A stretch of 64,000 nucleotides of DNA from Undibacterium parvum (GTDB taxonomy: Bacteria > Pseudomonadota > Gammaproteobacteria > Burkholderiales > Burkholderiaceae_D), in contig NZ_CP034464.1 of the NCBI RefSeq assembly GCF_003955735.1, positions 930,001 through 994,000 of the forward strand, given 5' to 3'. A program made the position numbers and the translations under genes. The notes below the pieces were generated by a model. That model saw only the letters and a list, made by a program, of their open reading frames with translations. It was not told where the DNA came from and made no database searches. Of this stretch, positions 16,388-26,745 are shown in pieces; position 1 is the first letter of the stretch, and the number at the start of each line of letters is the position of its first letter.

Positions 16388-19300
16388 TCAGCTAGTGCGA
16401 ACTGAATTTCGATTTATCAGGATAGACAACAGCTTTTTCAGTGAGCGATAAATCAAACGAACAAAAGTCAAAGCCAACAGCGCCTCAATCAGCGTCATAA
16501 AAAACGCCAGCAAAGCATTCCAGCGGATTTCACGTGCACGGTATTTGGCAATTGCACTATCGCGGGCTATTTCTATACTGTCATAGAAAGTGGGCACCAC
16601 CAGCAAAGTGAGCAAAGTGGAGGTAATCGTACCGCCGATAATCGCCACCGCCAGCGGACGATAGAATTCACCGCCCTCACCCATGCCGATAGCCACTGGC
16701 AGCATACCTGCGATCAAAGCGAAGGTGGTCATCAGGATAGGCCGCAAACGCATGCGGCCGGCATACATCAGCGACTCTTCGCGCTCATAGCCTTCGGCTT
16801 CACGCTTGCGCGCACAATCGAGCAAGAGTATGGCATTCTTCGCCACCAGCCCCATCAACATGATGACACCGATGAAGCTCATCAGGTTCAAGGTACCGCG
16901 TGTCAGTAATAGCGCCAACACGACGCCGATCAAACTGAGCGGCAAGGACAACATCACCGCGATAGGTGCAGTAAATGAGCCAAACTGCATCACCAAGATC
17001 AGGTACATCAAGCCTATACCTGAGACCAGCGCTATCGTCATTTCAGTAAATAAGGCATCCTGATCTTTCGAAGCGCCACCCAGTTCTATTCCATAACCGG
17101 CAGGGAAATCGATGGCTTTGGCGATCTTCATCGCGTCCGTAGTGACTTCGCCAGAAGAGCGACCTTGTACATTGGCCGACACCGCGATCATGCGCTTGCC
17201 ATCTGAGTGATTGATCTTGGCCGGCCCTTTGCCCATGGTGATTTTGGCGATCTGATCCAAAGGCACCATCTTGTCGCTACCGCTGACGGCAATCGGCAAA
17301 TGTTCGATATTCTCGGCACTGACCCGGTCTTCCGGATGCAGGCGTACCGCCACATCGCGTGCCTCACCGGTAGGATCGACCCAGTCACCCACTTCTACCC
17401 CAGCAAACGCCACCCGTAAGGCTTGCGCTGCATCGTTGACCGAGATCCCCAGGGAATTGGCCAGACCGCGATTTAACTCTATCTGTAATTCATCTTTAGG
17501 ATCTTGCTCAGATAAACCGACATCCACCGCTCCCTCGACCTTGCGCAATTTTTCGACGAAGGCCGTGGTTATCTCCATCAACTTGCGAGAATCAGGCCCG
17601 GAGAAACGTATCTGCACCGGCTTACCACCACCATTTTGCAAATCGTCTTGCACCACGTATTCGGCACCGATGATGGTACCGACCAATTTACGCAAATCGA
17701 TCGCAATATCTACCGCTGAACGTTTGCGCTCGGTGCTCTTACCCAGATCCACGTAAACACGGCCACCAGTGATATTCACATTGCTATTGGTGGCCTTGGT
17801 TTCCGGCAAAGTACGCGCCAGCTCAGCCGCTTTTTCAACTTTAAGGCGCGCATATTCTAGACTACCGCTGGAAGGCGTGCGCACATCGATCATGATGGTG
17901 CCGTTATCAGCCGCTGGCATGAAACTGGTACCGCCAAATTTTGCATGCAGTGCAATCGCGCCAACCAGACTCGCGCCAGCGATGATCGCCATCCAACGTC
18001 TGTGATGCAAAGCCCAGGCAATCACATTACCGTAACGGTCGGCTTGATGATCAAACCAGTGATTAAAGCGCTCCAGCTTCAAGCTCAGGCCTTTTTTCGG
18101 CTTCAGATGCTCACCGACCGGGTCGCCCCAATAAGCCGACAACATAGGATCGAGAGTAAATGAAATGAACAGACTAACGATCACGGAACTGGTCACGGTT
18201 AAGGCAAACGGGCGAAACCATTCACCCGAGATACCTGGCATAAAGGCAACCGGAATAAATACCGCGATGATAGAAAACGTGGTGGAAGCGACTGCCATAC
18301 CGATTTCGGCAGTGCCGTTGAGTGCTGCAGTGCGACGATCCGAGCCCATCTCCATATGACGCACGATGTTTTCACGCACCACAATCGCATCATCAATCAA
18401 AACCCCGATCGCCAGCGACAAGCCCAGCAAGGTCATGAAGTTAAGCGTAAAACCGCACAGCCAGACCGCGATAAAGGCAGCAATCACCGAAGTCGGCAAA
18501 CTAAGTGCAGTGATCAGGGTCGAGCGCCAGGAATTAAGAAATACATACACCACAAATATCGTCAGTACCGCGCCGAACATCAGCGACTCTATGACTTGAT
18601 TGAGATTACTCTCAGCGTCTTTACCGCCATCGCGGGTAATTTCTAATTTAGTACCAGCAGGCAAAGTTTTGTTGATTTCATCGACCAATTTGCGGATTTT
18701 ATTTGCCGCTGAGACGGTACTAGCTTCACGCGAACGGGTGATAAAAATCCCGACGTTGGGGTTGCCGCTACGTATGCTCAAACCATTAATTTCGGCAAAG
18801 CCATCGGCCACAGTAGCTACCTGCGCCAGACGGACCACTTCATCGCCACGTCGCTTAACCACAATTTGCTCAAACTCTGCCGGTGATTCAATCCGGCCTA
18901 TCAAGCGTATGCTTTGCTCATCCAGAGTACCGCGTACCTTACCCACCGGCGCTGTGGTATTTTGATTGCGCAGAGCAGTCACCACCTCACCCACAGAAAT
19001 ATTATATTCACGTAATTTTTGTGCTCGTAATAAAACACTTAACTCACGCTTCAAAGCGCCATTCACGCTCACTACCGCTACGCCATCGACTGCGCGGAAT
19101 TTATCCGACAATTCATCCTCGGCCATGCGCGAAATTTCGGCATGTGTCAGTGTTTTGGAAGACAAGGCCAATTGCATAATCGGTTCGGCCGAGGGATCTT
19201 CGCGCTCCAACACCGGTTCGCGCATCTCGGTAGGTAATTTGTAGCGCACCGTAGAAATCGCATTCCTCACTTCGTCGGAGGCCTCGATCATATTTTTGCT

Positions 19301-19591
19301 GAAGTTAAATATGATGACGATCTGGGCACTGCCTTCACGTGCAGTCGAACGAATTTGCGTTACGCCAGAAATACTCTGCAAGGATTTTTCTATGCGATTG
19401 ATAATCTCGCGCTCCACCGTCTCTGGTGAGGCACCCGGATACGGGATGGACACCACCATGACCGGCTCTTGCACGTTCGGTATTTCGTTTACCTTAAGCT
19501 TTTTCAGCGCCAGCAAACCCAGACACATGAGCGAGATAATAATGACGATGGTCGCTATCGGCCGCTTGATACTAAAGTCAGATAGAAACAT
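16388..19591 (-). CDS. RND efflux pump inner-membrane permease (HAE1 family), pump 1
   Basis: A 1067-residue AcrB-type proton-driven exporter. It begins [20 protein letters not shown], has two porter domains, and keeps the paired aspartates of helix 4 ([15 protein letters not shown], residues ~400-414) needed for proton transfer. Glycine-rich [12 protein letters not shown] and [13 protein letters not shown] segments fit the family. The C-terminus is extended by about 40 residues with an extra hydrophobic stretch. ATG 19591 follows the adaptor stop codon by three bases, showing translational coupling. No outer-membrane channel gene is attached, so it must borrow a TolC-type channel. Drug, solvent or metabolite export is inferred. 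Confidence 0.95.
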   Translation of the reverse strand: MFLSDFSIKRPIATIVIIISLMCLGLLALKKLKVNEIPNVQEPVMVVSIPYPGASPETVEREIINRIEKSLQSISGVTQIRSTAREGSAQIVIIFNFSKNMIEASDEVRNAISTVRYKLPTEMREPVLEREDPSAEPIMQLALSSKTLTHAEISRMAEDELSDKFRAVDGVAVVSVNGALKRELSVLLRAQKLREYNISVGEVVTALRNQNTTAPVGKVRGTLDEQSIRLIGRIESPAEFEQIVVKRRGDEVVRLAQVATVADGFAEINGLSIRSGNPNVGIFITRSREASTVSAANKIRKLVDEINKTLPAGTKLEITRDGGKDAESNLNQVIESLMFGAVLTIFVVYVFLNSWRSTLITALSLPTSVIAAFIAVWLCGFTLNFMTLLGLSLAIGVLIDDAIVVRENIVRHMEMGSDRRTAALNGTAEIGMAVASTTFSIIAVFIPVAFMPGISGEWFRPFALTVTSSVIVSLFISFTLDPMLSAYWGDPVGEHLKPKKGLSLKLERFNHWFDHQADRYGNVIAWALHHRRWMAIIAGASLVGAIALHAKFGGTSFMPAADNGTIMIDVRTPSSGSLEYARLKVEKAAELARTLPETKATNSNVNITGGRVYVDLGKSTERKRSAVDIAIDLRKLVGTIIGAEYVVQDDLQNGGGKPVQIRFSGPDSRKLMEITTAFVEKLRKVEGAVDVGLSEQDPKDELQIELNRGLANSLGISVNDAAQALRVAFAGVEVGDWVDPTGEARDVAVRLHPEDRVSAENIEHLPIAVSGSDKMVPLDQIAKITMGKGPAKINHSDGKRMIAVSANVQGRSSGEVTTDAMKIAKAIDFPAGYGIELGGASKDQDALFTEMTIALVSGIGLMYLILVMQFGSFTAPIAVMLSLPLSLIGVVLALLLTRGTLNLMSFIGVIMLMGLVAKNAILLLDCARKREAEGYEREESLMYAGRMRLRPILMTTFALIAGMLPVAIGMGEGGEFYRPLAVAIIGGTITSTLLTLLVVPTFYDSIEIARDSAIAKYRAREIRWNALLAFFMTLIEALLALTFVRLIYRSLKKLLSILINRNSVRTS

Positions 19592-19594
19592 GGT

Positions 19595-20791
19595 TTATTT
19601 CCCCGCAGCCGGTTCGGCTGCCACGATAGTCTTGAGTGCGGCAGGTTGCGCCAACGCGGATGTACCAGCAGAGGCGACCATTGTCACTTTTTGTCCATCC
19701 TTGAGAGTGGACATAGGGTTAGCAATCACTTTATCGCCATCCACCAAACCAGAACGCAACGCGTAATCGCCACGCCGCGGATCGCGCTCGCCCACTACCA
19801 CGGCGACCTTATTCAAGACACCGTCTTTGACGCGCCAGGCCGAAGCCTTATCGCCATCACGGATCAAAGCGCCATTGGCGATCGTCAAAGTTTGGGTACT
19901 ACCTGCTTCAATGCGCCCCTCGGCGTACAAGCCAGAGACACGCGGCTGATTAGTCGCATCGGCAAATTCGACCATGACTTCTACCTGACGCGTGGTGGCA
20001 TTGGCTGCCGGATCTACCCGCTTCACCTTGCCGACAAATTCCTGCTCGTAACCGTTGATGCGGAAGCCCACAGTTTGTCCAGGCTTGACATTATTGATTT
20101 TATCGGCCGAGACCAGACCTTGAAAACGCATGCTGGCCGGATCGATCACCTTGACTAATTCTTTACCTATCTGCGCGGTATCACCGTTGGAAACCTTACG
20201 TTCACTGACGACACCGTCAAATGGCGCACGCACTTCGGTGCGTTGCAATTGCTGACGTGCCTGCACGGTACGTGCCTTGGCCGCGACTAAATCGCTTTGC
20301 GCATTATTGCGGCGGATTTCCGCGTCTTCCAATTGCTGAGTCGATGCCATGCCGGAAGCGCGCAAGGTCTTGAGGCGCTGAAACTGTCTTTCGGCCTGAT
20401 CAAAACTTTGTACCGAGGCGCGTGCCGCTTCTTCGGCTGAAGTCATCAAGTCACGGATAGAGGTGTCATCCAGACGCACCAGCAGATCACCCTTTTTCAC
20501 GGTCTCGCCGTTTTCTTTGAGCACCTGCAAAACAATGGCAGAGACTTCGGCGCGCAGATCGGCACGTCGCTCCGGCTGTATCGAGCCGGTAATCACGGGG
20601 CCAGAAGCGAGCGCATTGCTGCGAACGATGTACAAATCTTCGGCCGTCACTTGCAAAGGGTTTTCCGCAGCGGCTTTGGATTTTTTATCCGACTCGGACA
20701 ACTTACTGTCTTTATCGCCCTTATTGCAGGCAGTCAAACTCATGCTTAGGGTTAAAATCAGGGCGTAAATCAGCAAACTAGGTCGCAACAT
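19595..20791 (-). CDS. RND periplasmic adaptor (membrane fusion) lipoprotein, pump 1
   Basis: A 398-residue adaptor partnering the downstream permease. A lipoprotein signal is visible (ALILTLSMSLTAC, lipid Cys ~22). Barrel-sandwich hybrid halves flank a coiled-coil hairpin: GSIQPERRADLRAEVSAIV and NGETVKKGDLLVRLDD before, RAPFDGVVSERKVSNGDTAQ after. A beta-barrel domain follows (VGFRINGYEQEFVGKVKRVDP). GGAGA lies about 7 bases before ATG 20791. It forms a two-gene operon with the permease at 16388-19591. No regulator gene is adjacent. Confidence 0.93.
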   Translation of the reverse strand: MLRPSLLIYALILTLSMSLTACNKGDKDSKLSESDKKSKAAAENPLQVTAEDLYIVRSNALASGPVITGSIQPERRADLRAEVSAIVLQVLKENGETVKKGDLLVRLDDTSIRDLMTSAEEAARASVQSFDQAERQFQRLKTLRASGMASTQQLEDAEIRRNNAQSDLVAAKARTVQARQQLQRTEVRAPFDGVVSERKVSNGDTAQIGKELVKVIDPASMRFQGLVSADKINNVKPGQTVGFRINGYEQEFVGKVKRVDPAANATTRQVEVMVEFADATNQPRVSGLYAEGRIEAGSTQTLTIANGALIRDGDKASAWRVKDGVLNKVAVVVGERDPRRGDYALRSGLVDGDKVIANPMSTLKDGQKVTMVASAGTSALAQPAALKTIVAAEPAAGK

Positions 20792-20954
20792 GGAAGGTCT
20801 CCGAAATTAAAATTTTCTATTTGAGCGTCAGACTTGGGTAAAGTTCAACCACACAAAAATAAACTGCTTGCAATGATAATGTATTAACAGAAATCTGTTG
20901 TAACAGACCGCAAATAAATTTTGAAATCGCCAATTTCAAAGCGAGCTTCCAGAA

Positions 20955-21023
20955 TAGGACTTACGCAAAACCGCCCTAGCGTCGTTGTATCCTCCTTGCT
21001 GGGACAATATTGCGTAAGTCCTA
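20955..21023. repeat. 69-bp inverted-repeat element
   Basis: Terminal 14-bp inverted repeats TAGGACTTACGCAA (20955-20968) and TTGCGTAAGTCCTA (21010-21023) are perfect complements. The middle is 41 bases and has no coding capacity. A partial copy of the left end (GGACTGACGCAAAACCGCC) appears at 61591-61609. It lies in the divergent spacer between RND pump 1 and the hydrolase gene. Confidence 0.8.
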
Positions 21024-21145
21024 CAGAACTAATTTTCATAGCTCCATTTTTCGCTGCTTGAGTTTGCCAGCAAACTCCTGTAGTCTGCGCCCTCCTTGTT
21101 TATTCGCTTTTTACGCTGCCTGCAATTGGCGGCCTAGCTTTATCT

Positions 21146-21751
21146 ATGACCGTATTGATTGCCACCGATGTCTTTGGCATTACCCCAGGCTTAGCTAGTC
21201 TGGTTCGTAGTTTAGGCTGCGAGTGCCTGCTAGTGTCACCGTTTGATGATACTGACCGGTACTTTCAATCCGAGCAAAAAGCCTATCATGCATTTTTGGC
21301 GGCCGGTGGCGTCGCACGTTACGCCGATAAAGTGAGCGCACTATTGCATGAAAATTCAGTACAGAATAAAACCATCCGTATCGCCATAGGCTTTAGCGCC
21401 GGTGCCAGTGCGCTATGGATGAGCAGTGCCCGACCAGAGGCGGCCCAATTGCAAGCAGCGGTTTTGTTTTATGGTTCGCGCATACGCGACCATAAAGATT
21501 TACAACCCATCTGTCCGCTACGTTTAATTTTTGCCGAAAAAGAAGCGGCCTTCGATGCAGTGGAACTCACACAAGAATTACAAAGACGCGGGCATCAGGC
21601 CGAGTTGGCACGCACTACCAGCCACGGCTTCATGAACCCGTATTCACGCGGCTTTGACGTCAAAATCCAAGCCATGTATCTGGAGCAACTAGCGACTCAG
21701 ATACAGGACATGCATAGCGCAAACCCTAGATCTGAGCTGGCCTGCGCCTAA
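21146..21751 (+). CDS. Dienelactone-hydrolase-like alpha/beta hydrolase
   Basis: A 201-residue cytoplasmic protein with a shortened alpha/beta-hydrolase fold. The nucleophile elbow is GFSAGAS (Ser84, a serine where true dienelactone hydrolases have cysteine), and the catalytic histidine is probably in TTSHGFMNP (~residue 160). The strand LRLIFAEKEAAFD supplies the acid region. Substrate unknown; small esters are likely. ATG 21146 has no strong ribosome-binding site. It converges on the FGGY kinase gene with only 10 bases between stops, so it is not part of that operon. Confidence 0.75.
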   Translation: MTVLIATDVFGITPGLASLVRSLGCECLLVSPFDDTDRYFQSEQKAYHAFLAAGGVARYADKVSALLHENSVQNKTIRIAIGFSAGASALWMSSARPEAAQLQAAVLFYGSRIRDHKDLQPICPLRLIFAEKEAAFDAVELTQELQRRGHQAELARTTSHGFMNPYSRGFDVKIQAMYLEQLATQIQDMHSANPRSELACA

Positions 21752-21761
21752 GCTCAAGGGT

Positions 21762-23321
21762 TTAGTCCAGACGCGGATAGCCTGTAATTTTCTGTATATC
21801 CAGATACAAAGGTTGCAGGCGCGTATACATCTTTTGATACACTTTTTTATATAGCGCATCATAGGTTTTCTGGTGCTCGGCGATAGGGTAGAAAGTTTTT
21901 CCTATGCGCGTCATGGCCTTGACCGCGCTGGCAAAATCCGGATACAAACCCAGCCCGACGGCAGCATCAATCGCCGCCCCCAAACCCGAAGTTTCATACA
22001 CATGCGGCCGGGAAGTTGGCAAACCAAAAATATCGGCAGTCAATTGCATCGCTGCATCACTTTGCGAGCCGCCGCCGGAAATACGCAATTCGGTAATCGC
22101 GACACCACTGCGTTTTTCTATACGCTCTTTACCTTCACGCAATGCATACGCCAGACCTTCCAGAATAGCGCGGTACATGTGCGCGCGCGTATGCACATCG
22201 CCAAAACCTATGATGGCCCCTTTCGCTTCAGGACCGGGCACCTTGATGCCGGGCGACCAGTAAGGTTGCAGCATTAAGCCCATAGAGCCGGGCGGCACTG
22301 CATTGACCAGTTCATCGAATAAGTCCTCGGCCAACACACCCTGCTGTTCTGCCTGACGTTTTTCGTGATGACCAAATTGCTCCTTAAACCAATTGACCAT
22401 CCAATAGCCACGAAAAATCTGTACCTCGGTACTATATGAGCCTGGCACTGCCGCTGGATACGGCGGGATCAGCGGCGTTACCTCTATGTATTTAGTGCTG
22501 GTGGTATTGATAGTGGCTGTGGTGCCGTAACTAAGGCAACCTATATGCGGCTGCATGCAGCCGGCTCCGATGACTTCACAAGCCTTGTCGGCAGCAGCAG
22601 CCAGCAAGGGAGTGCCTGTTGGTATGCCGGTCGCGGCAGCAGCAGCGGCCGTAATCTGCCCCATCACGCTGGCGGGAGCGACCAATTGCGGTAACGACTC
22701 GGGCTTCACGGCCAAGGCTTGCCATTTCCAATCCCTGCGTCCAGCCCATTTAAGCCGCTTATAATCAAACGGCAAATAACCCACTTGCGAACCTATAGAA
22801 TCGATGAAACTACCGCATAAGCGGTAGTTCAGGTAACCCGAAAGCATCAGATATTTAGCTGTCTTTTCCCAGATCTCCGGCTGATTCGCCTTAATCCAGT
22901 TGGCCTCGGCCTCGCCCCGAAAATAATTGATGGTGTGCGCCACTCCCGCTAATTTGAACGCCATTTTCCATAAGGGACTGATAGGCGGCACCTCATCAGT
23001 GCGGCGCTGATCTAGCCAGGTAATCGCCGCTCGCAAGGGCTTGCCGTCTTTATCCAGATTGATCATGGTGCCGCGTTGAGTGGTCACCGCCACGCCCTTA
23101 AGCGCAGACGGCGCAATTGCATTTTGCGCCCACAGGCGCTGGCAGGCCGTGCACACCGCTTGCCAGTAATCTTCGGCATCATGCTCGGCCCAGCCGGGGT
23201 GAGTCGAGAAATAAGCTTCCAGATGTACTTGCTCCTTAGCGACAATATTGCCGTGCAAATCAAATAGCAAAGCGCGCACGCTCTGGGTGCCATTGTCTAT
23301 AGACAAAATATATTGCGACAT
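21762..23321 (-). CDS. FGGY-family carbohydrate/glycerol kinase
   Basis: A 519-residue sugar/polyol kinase. The N-terminal ATP/phosphate loop is SIDNGTQSVRALLFD. The FGGY signatures are seen as GCLSYGTTATINT and, in the C-terminal half, ELRISGGGSQSDAAMQLTAD. ATG 23321 is chosen over an upstream ATG because AGAGAG precedes it and the family start aligns. It is the last gene of a minus-strand operon after the AGPS-like enzyme and the GlpD-like dehydrogenase. Context makes glycerol or an alkylglycerol more likely than a pentose as substrate, but the sequence does not settle this. Confidence 0.87.
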   Translation of the reverse strand: MSQYILSIDNGTQSVRALLFDLHGNIVAKEQVHLEAYFSTHPGWAEHDAEDYWQAVCTACQRLWAQNAIAPSALKGVAVTTQRGTMINLDKDGKPLRAAITWLDQRRTDEVPPISPLWKMAFKLAGVAHTINYFRGEAEANWIKANQPEIWEKTAKYLMLSGYLNYRLCGSFIDSIGSQVGYLPFDYKRLKWAGRRDWKWQALAVKPESLPQLVAPASVMGQITAAAAAATGIPTGTPLLAAAADKACEVIGAGCMQPHIGCLSYGTTATINTTSTKYIEVTPLIPPYPAAVPGSYSTEVQIFRGYWMVNWFKEQFGHHEKRQAEQQGVLAEDLFDELVNAVPPGSMGLMLQPYWSPGIKVPGPEAKGAIIGFGDVHTRAHMYRAILEGLAYALREGKERIEKRSGVAITELRISGGGSQSDAAMQLTADIFGLPTSRPHVYETSGLGAAIDAAVGLGLYPDFASAVKAMTRIGKTFYPIAEHQKTYDALYKKVYQKMYTRLQPLYLDIQKITGYPRLD

Positions 23322-23380
23322 TCTGTGTCTCTCTTTGTATTTTTTAGGTAGGCGTGTTCGCTGCACGAGGGCTAGTTTTG

Positions 23381-25015
23381 CTAGCGCCAGTCCTTGATTT
23401 GCTCGCGTGGCGGCAAGCTGTAATGGCTATGCCACAATGCCAGATACGCGGCTTGCTCAGTATCCCATCTAGCGTCGCTCCAGCCTAATTCAGGCTGGCA
23501 GATGGCACGTATCCGAGGCAGAATTTCAGTGCCACCCTGCTTTAACAATATTCCCAGGCGAGTACGGCGCAATAGCAAATCTTCCAGATGCACCACCGCT
23601 TCATGACGTGCCGCCCAGCGCAACTCTAGCCACATGCAGGCGCTGCCAGCGATATTTTCCAACTCGCCGTTTTGCGCAGCCGCCAGCACCGCCTTGGCAT
23701 GCACGCCGTAATGCCCTTGCAGGCGCAGACTTTGCTGGCTACTCAAGCGCGCATCGTGCGCCAAGCTTTGCCCAGGTTTGAATAAGGGCGTGATCGTCAA
23801 GTCAGCGTGCCAGTCCGGCAGCAGCGCCGCCGCATACTTTAAGGCGTCCAGCGCAATCAGACGAAAGGTTGTCAATTTACCGCCGGTCACCGTCAACAAG
23901 CCCTGCTCTAGCCAGACAGCATGGTCGCGCCCTTCTTTGGACGGATCACTTTTGCCACTAGCGATCACCGGCCGTACTCCGGCATACGTGGCGATAATAT
24001 CGTCCAGGTCCAGCTGCAATTGCGGGAACTGAAAATCCAGTGCTGCCATCAGATAGCTCACTTCATCCGCCGTGATCTTGCTCTCTATCTGCAAATTTTC
24101 GCCATGATCCACATCCGTGGTGCCGACCAAAGTTACGCCTTCCCATGGATAGCAAAAAACTGGTCGCCCATCTTTAGGGTGCATCAGACTTATAGCCTGC
24201 GCTACCGGCAAACGCCAGTTAGGCAAGACCAGATGACTGCCTCGCAAGGGGCGTATTTTGGCTGGCGCGCCCTGCTGCTGGCGCAAGCCATCGGCCCAGG
24301 CACCGGTGGCGCTGATGATCAGCTTGGCGCGCACGCAATGTGATGCACCACTGATGGCGTCCACCAGTTCCAGGCCGTTCACGTTTCCGTCTGCCCGTCC
24401 ATCAACTCTGAGCAAGCTGCGCGCGGCCAGATAATTGATCGCCACCGCCCCCATACTGATGGCTTCTTGTAGCACCCGCAACACCATGCGCGCATCGTCG
24501 GTCTTGGCATCGACGTAGCACATGCCACCATTCAACCCCTCACGCTGTATGTGAGGTGCTAACTGCAAGAATTCATCGGCAGGATAATAATGACGGGCAC
24601 CGCGCAAACCGGCCATAAAATCATAGATCGCCAATCCCAGCGCAAACATCCAACGCCCGGGTTTGCGACCGCGATAATCGGCAAACGCGAAACTTTGCTG
24701 GTCGACCAGACCTGCCGCTTCCTGCATTAAATTTTGACGCTCTTGCACCGATTCGCGTGTCAACTGAAATTTACCTTCCTTCAGATAGCGCAAGCCACCA
24801 TGCACCAATTTAGAAGAGCGGCTAGAAGTGCCCCAGGCAAAATCACGCTGCTCTATCAGTAACACTTTTAAGCCACGGCGGGCCGCTTCCAGCAAGATAC
24901 CGGCACCGGTAATGCCGCCGCCCACAATCACGATGTCCCACTCTTGCGCCAATTGCTCCGGTATTTGTGCGCGCCAGGAAGGCGACCACAAACCATCTGG
25001 GGATGCGATATTCAT
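23381..25015 (-). CDS. GlpD-like FAD-dependent glycerol-3-phosphate dehydrogenase/oxidase
   Basis: A 544-residue flavoprotein that oxidises glycerol 3-phosphate to dihydroxyacetone phosphate at the membrane. The FAD Rossmann motif is IVIVGGGITGAGILLEAARRG, followed by the signature TSSRSSKLVHGGLRYL (residues ~60-77). The central region GTTDVDHG and the YAGVRPVI segment fit GlpD, and a C-terminal helical domain follows. Its ATG overlaps the stop of the upstream gene by four bases (25012-25015), indicating translational coupling. Within this cluster it links the AGPS-like enzyme with the FGGY kinase around dihydroxyacetone phosphate chemistry. Confidence 0.93.
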   Translation of the reverse strand: MNIASPDGLWSPSWRAQIPEQLAQEWDIVIVGGGITGAGILLEAARRGLKVLLIEQRDFAWGTSSRSSKLVHGGLRYLKEGKFQLTRESVQERQNLMQEAAGLVDQQSFAFADYRGRKPGRWMFALGLAIYDFMAGLRGARHYYPADEFLQLAPHIQREGLNGGMCYVDAKTDDARMVLRVLQEAISMGAVAINYLAARSLLRVDGRADGNVNGLELVDAISGASHCVRAKLIISATGAWADGLRQQQGAPAKIRPLRGSHLVLPNWRLPVAQAISLMHPKDGRPVFCYPWEGVTLVGTTDVDHGENLQIESKITADEVSYLMAALDFQFPQLQLDLDDIIATYAGVRPVIASGKSDPSKEGRDHAVWLEQGLLTVTGGKLTTFRLIALDALKYAAALLPDWHADLTITPLFKPGQSLAHDARLSSQQSLRLQGHYGVHAKAVLAAAQNGELENIAGSACMWLELRWAARHEAVVHLEDLLLRRTRLGILLKQGGTEILPRIRAICQPELGWSDARWDTEQAAYLALWHSHYSLPPREQIKDWR

Positions 25016-26625
25016 TTGAACTCAGCCAGTTCTGGGGGCAGCAATTTACCCGGATTCATCATGCCATCCGGATCGAAATGCGTATACAAATGGCGCATTG
25101 CAGCGATCCCGAATTCGCCTTTTTCTGCGCTCAGATACGGCGCATGATCAGTGCCGACGCCATGCTGATGACTGATGGTGCCGCCACCGCTGACGATGGC
25201 CTCGCACACGGCGGTTTTCAAATTCTGCCAGCGCGCCAGATCCTGCTCGTAATTGCCACTAAGCCGGTAGGCGAAGGTGGTGTACACGCTAGCTCCCTGC
25301 GCATACACGTGCGACAGATGGGTGTAGGTATGCACGCGCTCGCCGCACTCCGCCAGCGCCTCGGTGGCAGCTTGCTCAACCGTCAGCATCATGCCTTTTA
25401 CCTTGGGCCAGTCACACGCAGTTTCTACCGTATCGATGGCATAGCCTTGCTGCCACAATGAGTTACGCAGATACACACTGCGGAAACGATTTTGCTTCCA
25501 CTTCTGCCCCATCGCCTGTCCGACTGGCACACCCTGTTGCTGGCGCGCGATCTGCAGCGCCATCTTGATCGCATGCGCCACCGTCGCTTTATGCCCGCTG
25601 GCACCTAGCATTAACAAACATTTTTGGTCTTTGCAGCCGCGCCAGCCCAGATAAGTTTCCAGCGCGCCTATCAGTTTTTTGTGTCCGGCCAGAGTCAGGG
25701 TCGTCAATGTCTCGGTCGCGTTTGACAGTCGCAACATCGAGAGCGGCAACTTGGCCTGCGCGATCATGCGTATCGCCTCTTGCGCAGCATCCCAATCAGG
25801 GAAAAATACCGCATGAAATACTTCACGTTCGGGCAGTGGTGTGACTCTGACCACGGCTTCGGTCAGGATGCCGATACGACCTTCTGAACCTAACACCATC
25901 TCGCGTAAATCGCTACCGGCCGCCGAGGCCGGGAAAGTTGGAATATCTAGCCTGCCGCTAGGCGCTTCTAGTCTGCCACCGGCAAACAATTGCTCGATAC
26001 GACCGTAACGCAAAGATTGCTGACCAGAAGAGCGTGTCACGATCCAGCCACCCAGGCTAGAGTATTCAAACGACTGCGGGAAGTGCCCCAGCGTATAACC
26101 TTGGGCGCGCAATTGCGCCTCCAGATCTGGGCCAAATACACCGGCACCGAAGCGCGCCAGCTGGGCTGTTTTATCCAGATTTATCAGGCCAGAGAGGCGC
26201 GACATATTCATACTCAAGACCGGCACTTGCCCATGTGGCACACTCAGATGGCCGACCACGCTGGTACCACCGCCATACGGTATCACTGTCGCACCACAGG
26301 CCTGCGCATAGTTCAGCAAACTACGCACCTGTTCGCCACTCTCAGGAAAAGCCACACCATCCGGAAAGCTGTCTATCCGTCCATAACGCAATTTAAGCCA
26401 ATCCGGTAAGCTTTGCCCAAGACTATTGCGCATACGCACTTCGGCACCGGTCTCGACCAAAGGATGTGGCGGCAGGCGACTCGCAGGTACCGCGCTGCAA
26501 GCCTGCGCCAAGCTGGCATCGCTAACTGCCTGGCCCTGGCCTATGCGTTGCTGCAAAAATGCCAGTGCATCGTCATTGATTGCAAAATTGATGCTGTCAT
26601 CACCCCAACCATTCCAACGTCTCAT
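25012..26625 (-). CDS. Alkylglycerone-phosphate-synthase-like FAD-binding oxidoreductase
   Basis: A 537-residue flavoprotein of the vanillyl-alcohol oxidase fold. The start MRRWNGWGDD resembles the KWNGWG entry of eukaryotic alkyl-DHAP synthase (AGPS). The FAD/PP loop is PYGGGTSVVGH; SSLGGWIVTRSSGQQS and SHQHGVGTDHAPYL correspond to the flavin and catalytic His regions, and DGMMNPGKLL ends the domain. Human AGPS makes ether lipids; bacterial relatives are uncharacterised, and glycolate oxidase subunits are more distant cousins. AGGGA lies 7 bases before ATG 26625. First gene of a three-gene operon divergent from an AraC regulator. Confidence 0.87.
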   Translation of the reverse strand: MRRWNGWGDDSINFAINDDALAFLQQRIGQGQAVSDASLAQACSAVPASRLPPHPLVETGAEVRMRNSLGQSLPDWLKLRYGRIDSFPDGVAFPESGEQVRSLLNYAQACGATVIPYGGGTSVVGHLSVPHGQVPVLSMNMSRLSGLINLDKTAQLARFGAGVFGPDLEAQLRAQGYTLGHFPQSFEYSSLGGWIVTRSSGQQSLRYGRIEQLFAGGRLEAPSGRLDIPTFPASAAGSDLREMVLGSEGRIGILTEAVVRVTPLPEREVFHAVFFPDWDAAQEAIRMIAQAKLPLSMLRLSNATETLTTLTLAGHKKLIGALETYLGWRGCKDQKCLLMLGASGHKATVAHAIKMALQIARQQQGVPVGQAMGQKWKQNRFRSVYLRNSLWQQGYAIDTVETACDWPKVKGMMLTVEQAATEALAECGERVHTYTHLSHVYAQGASVYTTFAYRLSGNYEQDLARWQNLKTAVCEAIVSGGGTISHQHGVGTDHAPYLSAEKGEFGIAAMRHLYTHFDPDGMMNPGKLLPPELAEFK

Positions 26626-26745
26626 CTTGTTTCCCTTTTATTTGGTGGCGATTGCTATACTTGCCGATATTTTTAGAATTTCCGCTAGCTTAACCACGCA
26701 CTGTAAGAAGGTATTGCGTATTCATGACAACTAACTTGTTCTTTC

